A stretch of 64,000 bases of DNA, from positions 1 to 64,000 of the forward strand of contig NZ_JXTG01000001.1 of assembly GCF_000833605.1 (NCBI RefSeq). The letters are read 5' to 3'. This document shows positions 35,735 to 46,014 of this stretch, in pieces. This stretch comes from Anoxybacillus ayderensis. GTDB taxonomy: Bacteria > Bacillota > Bacilli > Bacillales > Anoxybacillaceae. Every line of letters starts with the position of its first letter. The first letter of the stretch is position 1. The position numbers were made by a program, and so were the translations under genes. The notes under the pieces are model-generated. The model worked only from the letters and a program-made list of their open reading frames with translations. It had not been told where the DNA came from and did not search any database.

Positions 35735-38700
35735 TGAACAAACAACGTTGGCTCGTTTTATATGTCGTCTTTATTTTTCTGATCATTTCTTCACCGTATT
35801 GGCTATGGAAAATGAAGCCATCCACCACGTTACACGTGTTGATTGTCAATAAAACGGTTCCAGATGATACGTATCGTGAACATGAAGGGCTCGTTTGGCT
35901 ATTAAACCAACAAAAGTACGTGAAGCCAAACGGAGCGCGCTATGAGTTAAAAAAAGATTACGTTGGGTTTATCCCAACGACAAAAAAAGAGCGTCCATGG
36001 CCGACATCGTTACAATCGTACGATGTTATTTATGTGGCCGACACGTACGGTGTATATGAAAATGATTTGACGATAGAAAAGAAGAAAGGGAAGCGCTCTA
36101 AAAAAGTGTACGGTGGTCTGACAGAACAAGAAGTCGATCGGTTGCACGAGGCGATGTTTGAAGGAAACAAAACGCTTATTGCCGAATTTAATTCGTTCGC
36201 AAGCCCGACCGATCCGTCTGTTCGCAACAAATTTTATGCTTTATTAAACGTCGAATGGACGGGCTGGATTGGCCGCTATTTCCCGAAGCTTGAAAATGAC
36301 GAAGTGCCTGTTTGGGTAAAAGAAAATTACGAAAAACAATATAATGAACGATATGCATTTACCGGTCCGGGTTATGTGCTTGTTGATGAACACGATCGGC
36401 TCGTCATTTTAGATAAAAAAGAAATAGGAAAACGAGGGGTGCTTTTTACTCCGACGAAAAAAGGAGAAAAAAAGCTTGGGATCGACGGCTCTATTCCGTA
36501 TTCGTATTGGTTTGATATCGTCAAGCCTATACATGTCGAGGAAGTGTTAGCGACATATACGCTGTCGTTATCGGAACGTGGAAAAGAAAAATTGCAAGCG
36601 CTCGGGCTGCCGATGACGTTTCCAGCCATCGTTCACCATCGAAATGCGCGGTATGAGGCGTATTACTTTTGTGGTGATTATGCGGATCAACCGGATGTGC
36701 CGGGCATATATCAAACGGTCGGCATCGACGTATGGCGCAAATGGACAGTGCGTCATGACCCGAATAGCACCGCATCGTTTTATTGGAAAGCATATGTTCC
36801 GATGATGAAAACGATTTTTCAATCTGTGCATCATGACGAAAAGCGTACGGTCGAACGAACGATTGCGAAAACAGAAGACGGTATTCAGCTCGCTGGACGC
36901 GTCGGAGAGCAATATATACAAATTTATAAAAACGGGAAATGGAAAAATGTGTTGTTAAAAGGAGTGAATATGGGGATCGCAAAGCCGGGTCATTTCCCGG
37001 GGGAAACAGCGATTACGAAAGAACAATATTTCCGTTGGTTTAAACAAATTGGGGCAATGCATGCGAATGCCGTTCGTGTGTATACGATTCACCCGCCTGC
37101 GTTTTATGAGGCGTTTTACGAATATAACGAAATCGCCGAGCAGCCTTTATATTTATTTCACGGGGTATGGGTGAATGAAGAAACGTTTTTGCGCACAAAC
37201 GATGCATTTGCAAAAGAAAATACGGATGAATTTGTTGCGGAAATGAAACGAACGATCGATATCGTTCACGGGCGGGCAACGATCCCACCTCGCCCAGGGC
37301 ATGCGAGCGGCATATATCGATATGACATTTCACCGTATGTGCTCGGCTGGATTTTCGGGGTCGAGTGGGAACCGACTGTCGTTCATGCGACAAATATGAA
37401 ACATGCACGTTTACTAGATTACAAAGGGACGTATGTGTACACAAAAGGTGCGTCGCCGTTTGAAATTTGGCTTGCGCGCATAATGGATGAAGCGATTGCG
37501 TACGAAACGGAAACGTACGGCTGGCAACGTCCGGTCAGTTTCACAAACTGGGTGACGACCGATTTGTTAACGCATCCGAGCGAACCGCTAGAAAAAGAAG
37601 ATTTCGTATCGGTAAACCCGAACGTCATATATTCGACAAATAAAATGCATAGCGGCTTATTTGCGTCGTATCACATTTATCCATATTATCCGGACTTTTT
37701 AAACTATGAGCCGAAATATGTGAATTATATCGACCATCGTGGCGAGAAAAACAACTATGCAGGCTACTTACACGATATGAAACGCGTGCATCGCATGCCG
37801 ATTGTCGTCGCTGAATTTGGCGTCCCGTCATCGCGCGGCATGACGCATCGCAACGTATACGGAATGAACCAAGGATTTCATTCCGAACAAGAACAAGGTG
37901 TAATCAACAAAAAATTGTTTGAAGACATCGTTCATGAACGCATGGCAGGCGGCTTTATTTTCACATGGCAAGATGAATGGTTTAAACGAACGTGGAACAC
38001 GATGGATTACGACAACCCGGACCGCCGTCCGTTTTGGTCCAACGCGCAAACGAACGAACAACAATTCGGCTTACTCAGCTTTGATCCAGCAGAAAATGAA
38101 ACGATGATGATCAAAGTCGATGGGCGAAAAGAAGATTGGGCATTCCAACAAATCGCTCCTGCCTTTCAACAAGACGGGCGCGCGCTCTATATGACGAGCG
38201 ATGAACGGTACGTTTACATTCGTTACGACACAACCGTTAAGCAAGACAAAGACGTATATATATTGTTTGACACGATCCGAGATCAAGGGCAATCGACCGT
38301 TCTCGATGTGCCGAACGTACGAACAGAAGGCGTCGATTTCGTTCTCCATTTGCGCGGTGAAAAAGAAGGGCGATTATGGGTTGATAGTTATTACGATTCA
38401 TTTTATTATCATTACGGACACGTCTTAAATATGATTGACCGTTTGCCGTATGCGAACAAAAAAAATAACGGCGTATATCATCCGATTCGTTTGACATTAA
38501 ATAAAAAATTACAAATTAAAGGAAAAACGTATCCGTTCGATTTTTATGAAACAGGTGTTATGACGTTTGGTACCGCAAATCCGGACGATGAAGCGTACAA
38601 TTCTTTAACAGACGTAAGCGTCAGCAAACGAAAAGATGGATATGAAATTCGCATCCCATGGGCGTTGTTAAATGTGAAAGACCCGAGCATGCACGAAGCG

Positions 38701-38925
38701 ATGGGAGATATGTGGCAAGGCGGATTAGCAAGCAGCCGAACGATGGACGGCATTCGCATCGGCGTGTATGAAAAAGGGTTTTCATATCCTGAACATTTAG
38801 ATGCAAAACAATTTTATACGTACACATGGGACGGTTGGGAGCAACCGACATATCACGAACGGTTAAAACGTTCGTACACGATCGTGCAACAAATATATAA
38901 GAACGTTGAAGGAGAGAGAAAATAA
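35731..38925 (+). CDS. large membrane-anchored glycoside-hydrolase-like protein
   Basis: 1064 residues. An N-terminal membrane helix (about 7-24), an N-terminal domain with DVIYVADTYGVYENDLT (about 90-110), a TIM-barrel like those of GH2/GH5-class enzymes (about 400-760) with KGVNMGIAKPGHFPG, HANAVRVYTIHPPAFYEAFY, candidate acid WIFGVEWEP and candidate nucleophile VVAEFGVPSSRG, and a C-terminal CBM9/DOMON-like domain (about 790-1040). The start overlaps the synthase stop. Likely trims, branches or lyses the polymer made by the synthase on the outer membrane face; function is inference. Confidence 0.82.
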   Translation: MMNKQRWLVLYVVFIFLIISSPYWLWKMKPSTTLHVLIVNKTVPDDTYREHEGLVWLLNQQKYVKPNGARYELKKDYVGFIPTTKKERPWPTSLQSYDVIYVADTYGVYENDLTIEKKKGKRSKKVYGGLTEQEVDRLHEAMFEGNKTLIAEFNSFASPTDPSVRNKFYALLNVEWTGWIGRYFPKLENDEVPVWVKENYEKQYNERYAFTGPGYVLVDEHDRLVILDKKEIGKRGVLFTPTKKGEKKLGIDGSIPYSYWFDIVKPIHVEEVLATYTLSLSERGKEKLQALGLPMTFPAIVHHRNARYEAYYFCGDYADQPDVPGIYQTVGIDVWRKWTVRHDPNSTASFYWKAYVPMMKTIFQSVHHDEKRTVERTIAKTEDGIQLAGRVGEQYIQIYKNGKWKNVLLKGVNMGIAKPGHFPGETAITKEQYFRWFKQIGAMHANAVRVYTIHPPAFYEAFYEYNEIAEQPLYLFHGVWVNEETFLRTNDAFAKENTDEFVAEMKRTIDIVHGRATIPPRPGHASGIYRYDISPYVLGWIFGVEWEPTVVHATNMKHARLLDYKGTYVYTKGASPFEIWLARIMDEAIAYETETYGWQRPVSFTNWVTTDLLTHPSEPLEKEDFVSVNPNVIYSTNKMHSGLFASYHIYPYYPDFLNYEPKYVNYIDHRGEKNNYAGYLHDMKRVHRMPIVVAEFGVPSSRGMTHRNVYGMNQGFHSEQEQGVINKKLFEDIVHERMAGGFIFTWQDEWFKRTWNTMDYDNPDRRPFWSNAQTNEQQFGLLSFDPAENETMMIKVDGRKEDWAFQQIAPAFQQDGRALYMTSDERYVYIRYDTTVKQDKDVYILFDTIRDQGQSTVLDVPNVRTEGVDFVLHLRGEKEGRLWVDSYYDSFYYHYGHVLNMIDRLPYANKKNNGVYHPIRLTLNKKLQIKGKTYPFDFYETGVMTFGTANPDDEAYNSLTDVSVSKRKDGYEIRIPWALLNVKDPSMHEAMGDMWQGGLASSRTMDGIRIGVYEKGFSYPEHLDAKQFYTYTWDGWEQPTYHERLKRSYTIVQQIYKNVEGERK

Positions 38926-39299
38926 TGGCGAAAATTTTATTAGCGGAAGATGAAGAAGTGTTGCGTATGCTCGTTGTCGATACGTTAGAAGATGAAGGGC
39001 ACGACATCGATGAAGCGTGCGATGGGGAAGAAGCGTTAGAGCTGATTAAACAAAATGACTACGATTTAATTTTACTTGATTATATGATGCCAATATATAC
39101 CGGTTTAGAAGTCATTCAACAAGTGCGCCAAATGCCCGATAAAAAACATGTAAAGATTATGATGCTATCAGCAAAAAGTCAACAGGCGGATCAACAACGT
39201 GTATTAGATGCTGGCGCTGACTATTTTATGGCGAAACCGTACAGCCCGCTTGAATTAGTACAACGAATCGAGGCGATTTTACATGGAGAAGATGCGTAA
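38925..39299 (+). CDS. stand-alone receiver-domain response regulator
   Basis: 124 residues, one REC domain and nothing else (acidic pair EDEE, phosphoacceptor in LILLDYMMP, Thr/Ser switch MMLSAKS, Lys in MAKPYSP). Single-domain regulators act in phosphorelays or by protein binding. TAATG overlap with the previous gene and overlap with the next kinase gene show co-translation. It could relay phosphate between the hybrid kinase and the HPt-REC-GGDEF-REC protein. Confidence 0.9.
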   Translation: MAKILLAEDEEVLRMLVVDTLEDEGHDIDEACDGEEALELIKQNDYDLILLDYMMPIYTGLEVIQQVRQMPDKKHVKIMMLSAKSQQADQQRVLDAGADYFMAKPYSPLELVQRIEAILHGEDA

Positions 39300-42171
39300 C
39301 TATTTTCGGCAAAGCTTAGCAAGACAATTTGTTGCGCTTGTCACGAGCTTTTTATTCATCTTTGTGATCGGCTCGGCATCCCTTTTTTCGTATCAATCGT
39401 CGTTAACGACGTCATTTGAACAAAAAAAGGAACAAATCGAAACAAAGATGAAATATGCGCAAGAAATTGAACGGGCGTTTAACCAAGCGTTTTCTGATGC
39501 GCGCGGTTATTTAGCATTTAATCGGAAAGAATTTAAACTAAGCATTTTTCGCGAACAAGAAAATGTGCAAACGGCGCTCGATGCGTTAGAGTTAGCTGCG
39601 ACGACAAAAGACGATACGCAATATATTTTAAAGGCGCGCCAGTTTGCTAACTATTATTTCGGTACGCTCGTTCCGCAAGCGATTGAAGCGTTTGAAAACG
39701 GCAATATACAAAAAGTATTAAGCTTATCCGAAAACGGCGGAACGGCGTCAATTGAACAATTCCAATTTCAAATGAAAACGTACAAAAATAAATTAACGGA
39801 ACAGCTTGACCGTGAATTTCAACAATTGCGTGATGATCAAACGAAAGCCCAAACCGCGTTTATTTTATTCATTTTTACGATTTTGACAATTTTAATTACA
39901 ATCGCGCGCATCATGATGAAAAAAATCGGAAGACCACTCAATGCATTAGCGGTCGTGGCTGAAAAAATTGCTAAGGACGAACAAGTCGTCTATGACATGC
40001 GTGAAACGACAAATCGCGAGGATGAAATTGGGAAACTAGCAACCGCCTTTAAAAAAATGTTAACGAGCATTCAAGAAAAAGAAGAAAGTTTAATGGCGCA
40101 CAACGAAGAATTGATGGCGCAGCAAGATGAATTAGAGTTTCAACAAGCCGAGCTTGAACAAGCGTTGGAGACGATGCAAGCGCGCGAACAACAATTAAAA
40201 CGGCGCAACGATTTCATTAACGGATTATCGAACTCACTTGATAAACAAGAAGTGTTAAATAGCATTGTAATGCATATGGCGCGTGTCATGGAAGCGGATC
40301 GCGGCATGATCGTTTTAATGAACGACGAAAAAACGCATGCCACATTCGGATTGTCGGAATACGGGGTTGAACAATTTTTAACATATATTTATAACGGCTT
40401 GCATCAACGACTGTTTGAGCAAAAAAAGCCGTTTATGTTAAAACGAGAAGTCGCAGCTTCTGAAAAAGGGTATCACGAAGAAACGATGTTCGTGCACGAC
40501 GTCTTTTTGCCTGTCTTGTCAAACGAAAATGACGTGCAAGCCATTTTAGTATTTAGTCGCTTTGGCGGACCGTTTTCTGATGAAGATATTCAAGAATATG
40601 TCGGTTTAACGAAACAAATATCGATTTCACTACAAAAAATTGCGCTATACGAACAGTCAGAACGAGCGCGTGAAACGGTACAACATATTTTAAATACGGT
40701 GCAAGAAGGCATTCATTTCGTTGACCAGAATGGCAACAGCATGATCGTCAATAAACAAATGGTTGCACTGCTGCAAAAACAATCGATTGCTGAACTTGAA
40801 GGAGCAAGCTACGAACGATGGGTGCGCGACTTAGTTGAGCAATCAGACGCTGGCGAAAAGCTATGCGATTATTTACGCGCCATTATTTTTAACGGCGATG
40901 AAGAACGTGAGCCGTTTGTGTACCATTTACCGCAAAAACGAAAAGTCATTCAAGTGTACGCCAAGCCGTTATATCGCAATGGGGAGCGACAAGGAACGGT
41001 ATTTGTTCATCGCGACATTACGAAAGAGTTTGAAGTCGACCAAATGAAATCAGAGTTTGTGAGCACCGTCAGCCACGAATTGCGCACGCCGTTATCGAGC
41101 GTACTCGGCTTTACGGAGCTCATGTTAACGAAAGAGTTGAAGCCAGAACGGCAGAAAAAATATTTAACGACGATTTACCAAGAAGCAAAACGATTAACGG
41201 CGTTGATTAACGACTTTTTAGATGTACAGCGAATGGAGTCTGGCAAACAAACGTACGACAAAAAATACGAAGATGTCGTTGCGATTATTGAAAGCGTCAT
41301 TGAAACGCAAAAAGTAAATACAACGATCCATCAGTTTCATGTACAAAAAGAAACAAACAAAACGACGGTGCTCGGCGATCGCGATAAGCTCGCCCAAGTG
41401 TTTACAAACTTAATTAGCAACGCCATCAAATATTCACCAGAAGGCGGCAATATTACAGTGCGCATATACGAACGAGGCAATCGACTATGCGTCGATGTGC
41501 AAGACGAAGGGTTAGGCATTCCAGAAGAAGCGATCCCGAACTTATTTACGAAATTTTATCGCGTCGACAATTCCGACCGTCGCCGCATCGGTGGAACAGG
41601 GCTTGGACTAGCGATCGTAAAAGAAATTGTTAAAGCGCATGAAGGGGAAGTGAGCGTCACATCGGAATTGAAAAAAGGAAGTACGTTTACCGTCTCATTG
41701 CCGCTTGTCGTTATGGCGAATACGGGAGACGACGAACGCGAAACAGATGAAAAACAAGCGCATGCGCACGTTATTATTGTCGAAGATGATGAAAATTTAG
41801 CGGCGCTATTAGAAGCCGAACTAAAAGATAGCGGATTTCGCGTCAAACTCGTCAAAGAAGGGAAAGAAGCGATCGAGCTCATTCAAAAAGAAAAGCCGGA
41901 TGCGGTCGTGTTAGACATTATGTTAGAAGAACATGACACGTCTGGTTGGGATGTATTAAAAGCGTTAAAGCAAAATGAAGAGCTCGCCCATATTCCTATT
42001 ATCATTTCTTCGGCGTTAGAAGAACGGGAAAAAGGAATGGCGCTCGGCGCAAATAGTTATTTAGTGAAACCGTATCAACCGAGCCAACTATCAAAAACGA
42101 TTTTGCAAATGTTGTTAAATAAAGAGCGACAAGGAGAAATTTTCGTCCCGCTGAACGAGGAAGCCAATTAA
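39283..42171 (+). CDS. hybrid sensor histidine kinase (HAMP-GAF-PAS-HK-REC)
   Basis: 962 residues: TM1 (about 15-35), an extracellular four-helix region (36-190), TM2 (192-212), HAMP (213-265), a long Gln/Glu-rich coiled coil (265-310), GAF (320-470), PAS (475-590), HisKA with VSTVSHELRTPLSSVLGF, HATPase with LISNAIKYSPEGG and DEGLGI, GTGLGLAIVKEI, and a C-terminal REC (about 835-955; VVLDIMLEEHDTSG). Last gene of the HEAT/synthase cluster, followed by a terminator. Likely controls the cluster's diguanylate cyclase through phosphotransfer. Confidence 0.9.
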   Translation: MEKMRNYFRQSLARQFVALVTSFLFIFVIGSASLFSYQSSLTTSFEQKKEQIETKMKYAQEIERAFNQAFSDARGYLAFNRKEFKLSIFREQENVQTALDALELAATTKDDTQYILKARQFANYYFGTLVPQAIEAFENGNIQKVLSLSENGGTASIEQFQFQMKTYKNKLTEQLDREFQQLRDDQTKAQTAFILFIFTILTILITIARIMMKKIGRPLNALAVVAEKIAKDEQVVYDMRETTNREDEIGKLATAFKKMLTSIQEKEESLMAHNEELMAQQDELEFQQAELEQALETMQAREQQLKRRNDFINGLSNSLDKQEVLNSIVMHMARVMEADRGMIVLMNDEKTHATFGLSEYGVEQFLTYIYNGLHQRLFEQKKPFMLKREVAASEKGYHEETMFVHDVFLPVLSNENDVQAILVFSRFGGPFSDEDIQEYVGLTKQISISLQKIALYEQSERARETVQHILNTVQEGIHFVDQNGNSMIVNKQMVALLQKQSIAELEGASYERWVRDLVEQSDAGEKLCDYLRAIIFNGDEEREPFVYHLPQKRKVIQVYAKPLYRNGERQGTVFVHRDITKEFEVDQMKSEFVSTVSHELRTPLSSVLGFTELMLTKELKPERQKKYLTTIYQEAKRLTALINDFLDVQRMESGKQTYDKKYEDVVAIIESVIETQKVNTTIHQFHVQKETNKTTVLGDRDKLAQVFTNLISNAIKYSPEGGNITVRIYERGNRLCVDVQDEGLGIPEEAIPNLFTKFYRVDNSDRRRIGGTGLGLAIVKEIVKAHEGEVSVTSELKKGSTFTVSLPLVVMANTGDDERETDEKQAHAHVIIVEDDENLAALLEAELKDSGFRVKLVKEGKEAIELIQKEKPDAVVLDIMLEEHDTSGWDVLKALKQNEELAHIPIIISSALEEREKGMALGANSYLVKPYQPSQLSKTILQMLLNKERQGEIFVPLNEEAN

Positions 42172-42188
42172 GGTTTCCTCTTTTTTTG
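42157..42188 (+). terminator. terminator of the polysaccharide cluster
   Basis: GAGGAAgCC / GGtTTCCTC stem around the stop codon, followed by T7. Confidence 0.85.
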
Positions 42189-42249
42189 TATAAAAAACGT
42201 TTGTCATTGCAAACTAGTAAAAAACGAAGCGGAAGAAAAAGGGGGCAAG

Positions 42250-43716
42250 ATGATGTGGTTTTCGAAAAAAAATCGAGTTGACGAGGTTGTGAAACAGCTT
42301 GCCCATTCGCCAGATTTCATGTGCCGCCGCATCGAATGTAAAGGAAAAGCGGTATCCGTCCTTTTTTTAAGCAATTTAATTAATCACGCTCATCTTCAAC
42401 AAAACGTCCTTGCCTTTATTCATGAACAAGAACATATATCCATTGAGCAATTAGCGCGCTGTTTGCCGATTGGCGCAGTGAGCATATGTGAAACGGAAAA
42501 AGAAATGGCGTCATATATACGCGACGGTTGGGCGGGCATTTACATCGAAAAAGAAAAGCGTGGTCTTGTCGTCAACATCGCAGAAAAAGTCGAACGTTCG
42601 CTTGAAAAAGCGGAAACGGAATCGCTTGTCCTCGGTCCGAAAATGTCGTTTACCGAGTCCATCGATACGAACATTCGTATTTTGCGCCAAAATATTACCG
42701 ATCAAAAATTAGTGACTGAAAAAATGACGATCGGGGTGCGCAACCCGCTCGATGTGCGCGTCGTATACATTGAGGACATCGCCGATCAAACAAACGTTCA
42801 AACGGTGAAGCAACGGTTAACGGAATTGCAAATTGACGAAGTGATCGACAGCTCCATTTTAGCGCAACTATTAGACGATCATGCATATACGATTTTTCCG
42901 CAATATTTATTAACGGAACTGCCTGACCGCTTAGCGTATAGCTTAATGAAAGGGCGCATCGGCATTTTTGTTGATCGTAGCCCGACGGTCATCATTTGTC
43001 CGACAACGTTTTTTAGCTTTTTTGAGACGACGGAAGACGTTTATTTACGCTGGACGATGAGCACCGTCTTGCGTGCGGTACGAATGCTTGGCATTTTCGC
43101 TTCCATTTTTTTATCACCGTTATATGTCGCCGTCATTACATATCATTACGAAGTCATTCCGTCCGCTTTATTGTTAACGATTGGCGAATCCCGTTCGCGC
43201 GTGCCCTTTCCTCCTGTCATTGAAGCGTTATTTTTAGAATTTATGATTGAACTATTGCGTGAAGCAGGGGCGCGCTTGCCGACAAAAGTCGGTCAAACGA
43301 TGGGTATCGTTGGCGGTATCGTTCTCGGACAGGCTGCAGTGGAAGCCGGATTTACGAGCAACGTGCTCATCATTATTGTTGCATTAAGCGCGCTCGGTTC
43401 GTTTACGGCACCAAGTTATGAAATGGGGGCAACGATTCGCATTTTACGCTTCCCAATCATTTTACTTGCGGCGCTTTGGGGGCTTATTGGCATATTTATT
43501 GGCGTCAGCCTGTTGCTTATTCATTTATTAAAGCTTACATCGCTTGGACGCCCATATTTATCGCCGATGTATCCGTTTCGTTTTGCAGATATGAAATATG
43601 CGCTCATTCGTTTGCCGATTAAGTTTTATAACGAACGTCCGAAAACGAACCGTCCGCAAAACTCCCGCCGTTTTTCATGGCGTGAAGCGATGAAACGAAA
43701 GGATTTGGATGAATGA
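42250..43716 (+). CDS. spore germinant receptor subunit A (GerA family)
   Basis: 488 residues. N-terminal soluble domain (1-240) followed by five or six membrane helices and the GerA-family marks SLMKGRIGIFVDRSP, PTTFFSFFETTEDVYLRW and LTIGESRSRVPFPPVIEALF, then a basic C-terminal tail. Together with subunits B and C encoded next it forms a germinant receptor in the spore inner membrane. Which of GerA, GerB, GerK or Ynd it equals cannot be settled here. ATG follows AAGGGGGC. Confidence 0.93.
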   Translation: MMWFSKKNRVDEVVKQLAHSPDFMCRRIECKGKAVSVLFLSNLINHAHLQQNVLAFIHEQEHISIEQLARCLPIGAVSICETEKEMASYIRDGWAGIYIEKEKRGLVVNIAEKVERSLEKAETESLVLGPKMSFTESIDTNIRILRQNITDQKLVTEKMTIGVRNPLDVRVVYIEDIADQTNVQTVKQRLTELQIDEVIDSSILAQLLDDHAYTIFPQYLLTELPDRLAYSLMKGRIGIFVDRSPTVIICPTTFFSFFETTEDVYLRWTMSTVLRAVRMLGIFASIFLSPLYVAVITYHYEVIPSALLLTIGESRSRVPFPPVIEALFLEFMIELLREAGARLPTKVGQTMGIVGGIVLGQAAVEAGFTSNVLIIIVALSALGSFTAPSYEMGATIRILRFPIILLAALWGLIGIFIGVSLLLIHLLKLTSLGRPYLSPMYPFRFADMKYALIRLPIKFYNERPKTNRPQNSRRFSWREAMKRKDLDE

Positions 43717-44813
43717 TGAAAACGCCAAACGAACGGCTATCCGTGAATGCGTATCTCGTTTTTTTTCTCGTTCATACCGCGCAAATTGGCCTCGGCATCG
43801 TCGGCGTGCAGCGCGTCATTTTCGTTGAAGCGCGCCAAGATGCATGGATTGCCGTCCTTATTAGCGGGTTATGGATTCATCTTATCGTTTTCGTCATTTG
43901 CCAAACGTTAAAATCGTCGGAACATGACAACATTTTTTCGCTTCATACGTTCGTGTATGGACGTGTGCTCGGTTGGATCATGAACGCAGCGGTTGTCGTT
44001 TATTTTTTAATGGCGTATACGTCTATTTTGCTCGGTTATGTGGAGATGGCATTAACGTGGATGTACCCCGATTTTCCGCTTTGGGGCGGTGCGCTCATTT
44101 TAGTGCTTTTAACGGTATATGCCTTATATGGTGGCGGGTTTCGGCTCGTGGCTGGCGTTAGTTTTTTAACGTTTTTTATGGCCATTTGGATCGTCGTTGT
44201 CGTTTTTCAACCGTTGAAATATGCGGAGTGGATTCATTTGCTGCCGATATTGGAAGCGACGCCGAAACAGATGATGAACGGCGTATTAAAAACGTCTTAC
44301 ACGATGCTCGGCTTTGAAGTGTTATATATCATTTATCCGTTTGTAAAAGAAAAAGAGCGCGTTCATCGCTATGCGCAACTTGGCGTGTTATTGACGACGT
44401 TTCTCGTTGCCATAGTGACCGTCATTGCGATTGTCTTTTTTAGCCCGAAACAACTTGATGTCACCATTTGGGCGTCGTTATCGATGTTTACAATTGTGAA
44501 GTTTCCGTTCATTGAACGGTTTGAATATATCGTCATTCCGCTTTGGTTACTCGTCATTTTACCGAATTTACTTCTGTTTATGTGGGCGATGACGCGCGGG
44601 GGAAAAGCGCTTTTTCATATAAAACAAAAATACGGATTATTTATTTTCGCATGTTTATCTTTCTTCGTTGCGATGATGTTTGAAAAGCGAGCGACAATTA
44701 ACGAGTTTATTGATCAAGTCGGATGGTACGGATTTTGGCTAAGCTTCGTCTATCCGTTTTTCTTATATGTTTTTGTGCGCATGAAAACATGGGCAAAGGG
44801 GAGCGCAAAATGA
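43713..44813 (+). CDS. spore germinant receptor subunit B (GerB, permease-like)
   Basis: 366 residues, ten hydrophobic helices, amino-acid-permease (APC) fold of the endospore germination permease family. N-terminal ERLSVNAYLVFFLVHTAQIG with the following VGVQRVIF is typical. ATGATG overlaps the A-subunit stop. This subunit carries the germinant-binding pocket in GerA-type receptors. Confidence 0.93.
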   Translation: MMKTPNERLSVNAYLVFFLVHTAQIGLGIVGVQRVIFVEARQDAWIAVLISGLWIHLIVFVICQTLKSSEHDNIFSLHTFVYGRVLGWIMNAAVVVYFLMAYTSILLGYVEMALTWMYPDFPLWGGALILVLLTVYALYGGGFRLVAGVSFLTFFMAIWIVVVVFQPLKYAEWIHLLPILEATPKQMMNGVLKTSYTMLGFEVLYIIYPFVKEKERVHRYAQLGVLLTTFLVAIVTVIAIVFFSPKQLDVTIWASLSMFTIVKFPFIERFEYIVIPLWLLVILPNLLLFMWAMTRGGKALFHIKQKYGLFIFACLSFFVAMMFEKRATINEFIDQVGWYGFWLSFVYPFFLYVFVRMKTWAKGSAK

Positions 44814-45922
44814 AATGGTTTATCGTTGTCATGTTGTTGCTTAGCGGTTGTGTATCTCCGCGCGTATTAGAACGACAAGGCATTATTACAGCAACGGGGT
44901 TTGATAAAAAAGGGAAGATGTACGAAGGGGGCTCCGTCATGTTGTCGTTTAAGAAGATGGGTTCATCGATGTCCGAAGTCATTGAAGCGACAAATAAAAC
45001 GAGCAAAGGATTTCGTCAAGATTTAGAGGCGCAAACGAGCCACGATTTAGGTTCAGGACAAATTCGCGTCGTTGTATATGGAAAAGAATTAGCAGAGAAG
45101 GACGGGATTTTTGGGTTAACCGATACGTTACAACGCGATGCGAACATCGGCTCACTCGTTTATTTAGCTGTTGGGGAGCCGAGCGCAAAACAAGTCATAA
45201 AAAGTAAAAAACATGAAGATACGCCCGATATTGGCACGTATTTATATCGATTAATTGAAAAAAATTTGCGCAGTGAATCGCTATTAGCCGCGACGTTGCA
45301 CGAGTTCATTCATAGTTATTACGACGTTGGAAAAGACGCTGTGTTACCTTGTTTATCAGTACGCGATGATAAACCGATTATCGAAAAAGTGGCGCTCTTT
45401 CGTGGGGATAAGTTTGTTGGAACAGTGCGGCTCGACGAAAGTTTTTACATTAAAATGTTATCCTCAGAGTATAACACCGGACTAAAAAATATGACCGTGT
45501 CGCGCGAAGATGTCGCGCCGTTGTTAATAAAGAAAAAGGGGAAAAAAGTAAATATAGTCATTAATGAAATTAAAACAAAACGAAAAATCAAGCTCATTAG
45601 CCAAAAGCCAACGCCCCATTTTCGCGTCACAGTAAACATGCAAACAGAAATTTTAGAAATATCTGATAAAACGAAACCGATTATGAAAGATAACGTCCAT
45701 ATACTTGAACGAGCCATTGAAAAGCAAATGAAAAAAGAAATCGATCAGTTATTGGTGAAATTAAAAAGGTATGAAACAGACCCGATCGGATTTGGACAAA
45801 TATACGATCATTCGGTGCGCAAGTTACAGTTGACGGATAAACAATGGTTACAATTATACAAAGATGCGCGTATCGATGTCGATGTGAACGTATCGATTTT
45901 ACGCACAGGAACAATTGACTAA
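44810..45922 (+). CDS. spore germinant receptor subunit C (GerC lipoprotein)
   Basis: 370 residues with a lipoprotein signal (MKWFIVVMLLLSGC, lipobox LLSGC, Cys14), then the GerC-family body with GTYLYRLIEKNLRSESLLAA and the C-terminal three-domain pattern ending DVNVSILRTGTID. ATG 44810 overlaps the B-subunit stop and follows AAAGGGGAG; the longer upstream frame lies inside gerB and is not real. Confidence 0.93.
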   Translation: MKWFIVVMLLLSGCVSPRVLERQGIITATGFDKKGKMYEGGSVMLSFKKMGSSMSEVIEATNKTSKGFRQDLEAQTSHDLGSGQIRVVVYGKELAEKDGIFGLTDTLQRDANIGSLVYLAVGEPSAKQVIKSKKHEDTPDIGTYLYRLIEKNLRSESLLAATLHEFIHSYYDVGKDAVLPCLSVRDDKPIIEKVALFRGDKFVGTVRLDESFYIKMLSSEYNTGLKNMTVSREDVAPLLIKKKGKKVNIVINEIKTKRKIKLISQKPTPHFRVTVNMQTEILEISDKTKPIMKDNVHILERAIEKQMKKEIDQLLVKLKRYETDPIGFGQIYDHSVRKLQLTDKQWLQLYKDARIDVDVNVSILRTGTID

Positions 45923-46014
45923 TTTTTGTTTCTTTATGAAAAATTATTTTCAATCGTTGTGCCATATGGTTTAATAAAAGAAGGAGGGACAATACAAAAA
46001 GCGAGGATTACAAC

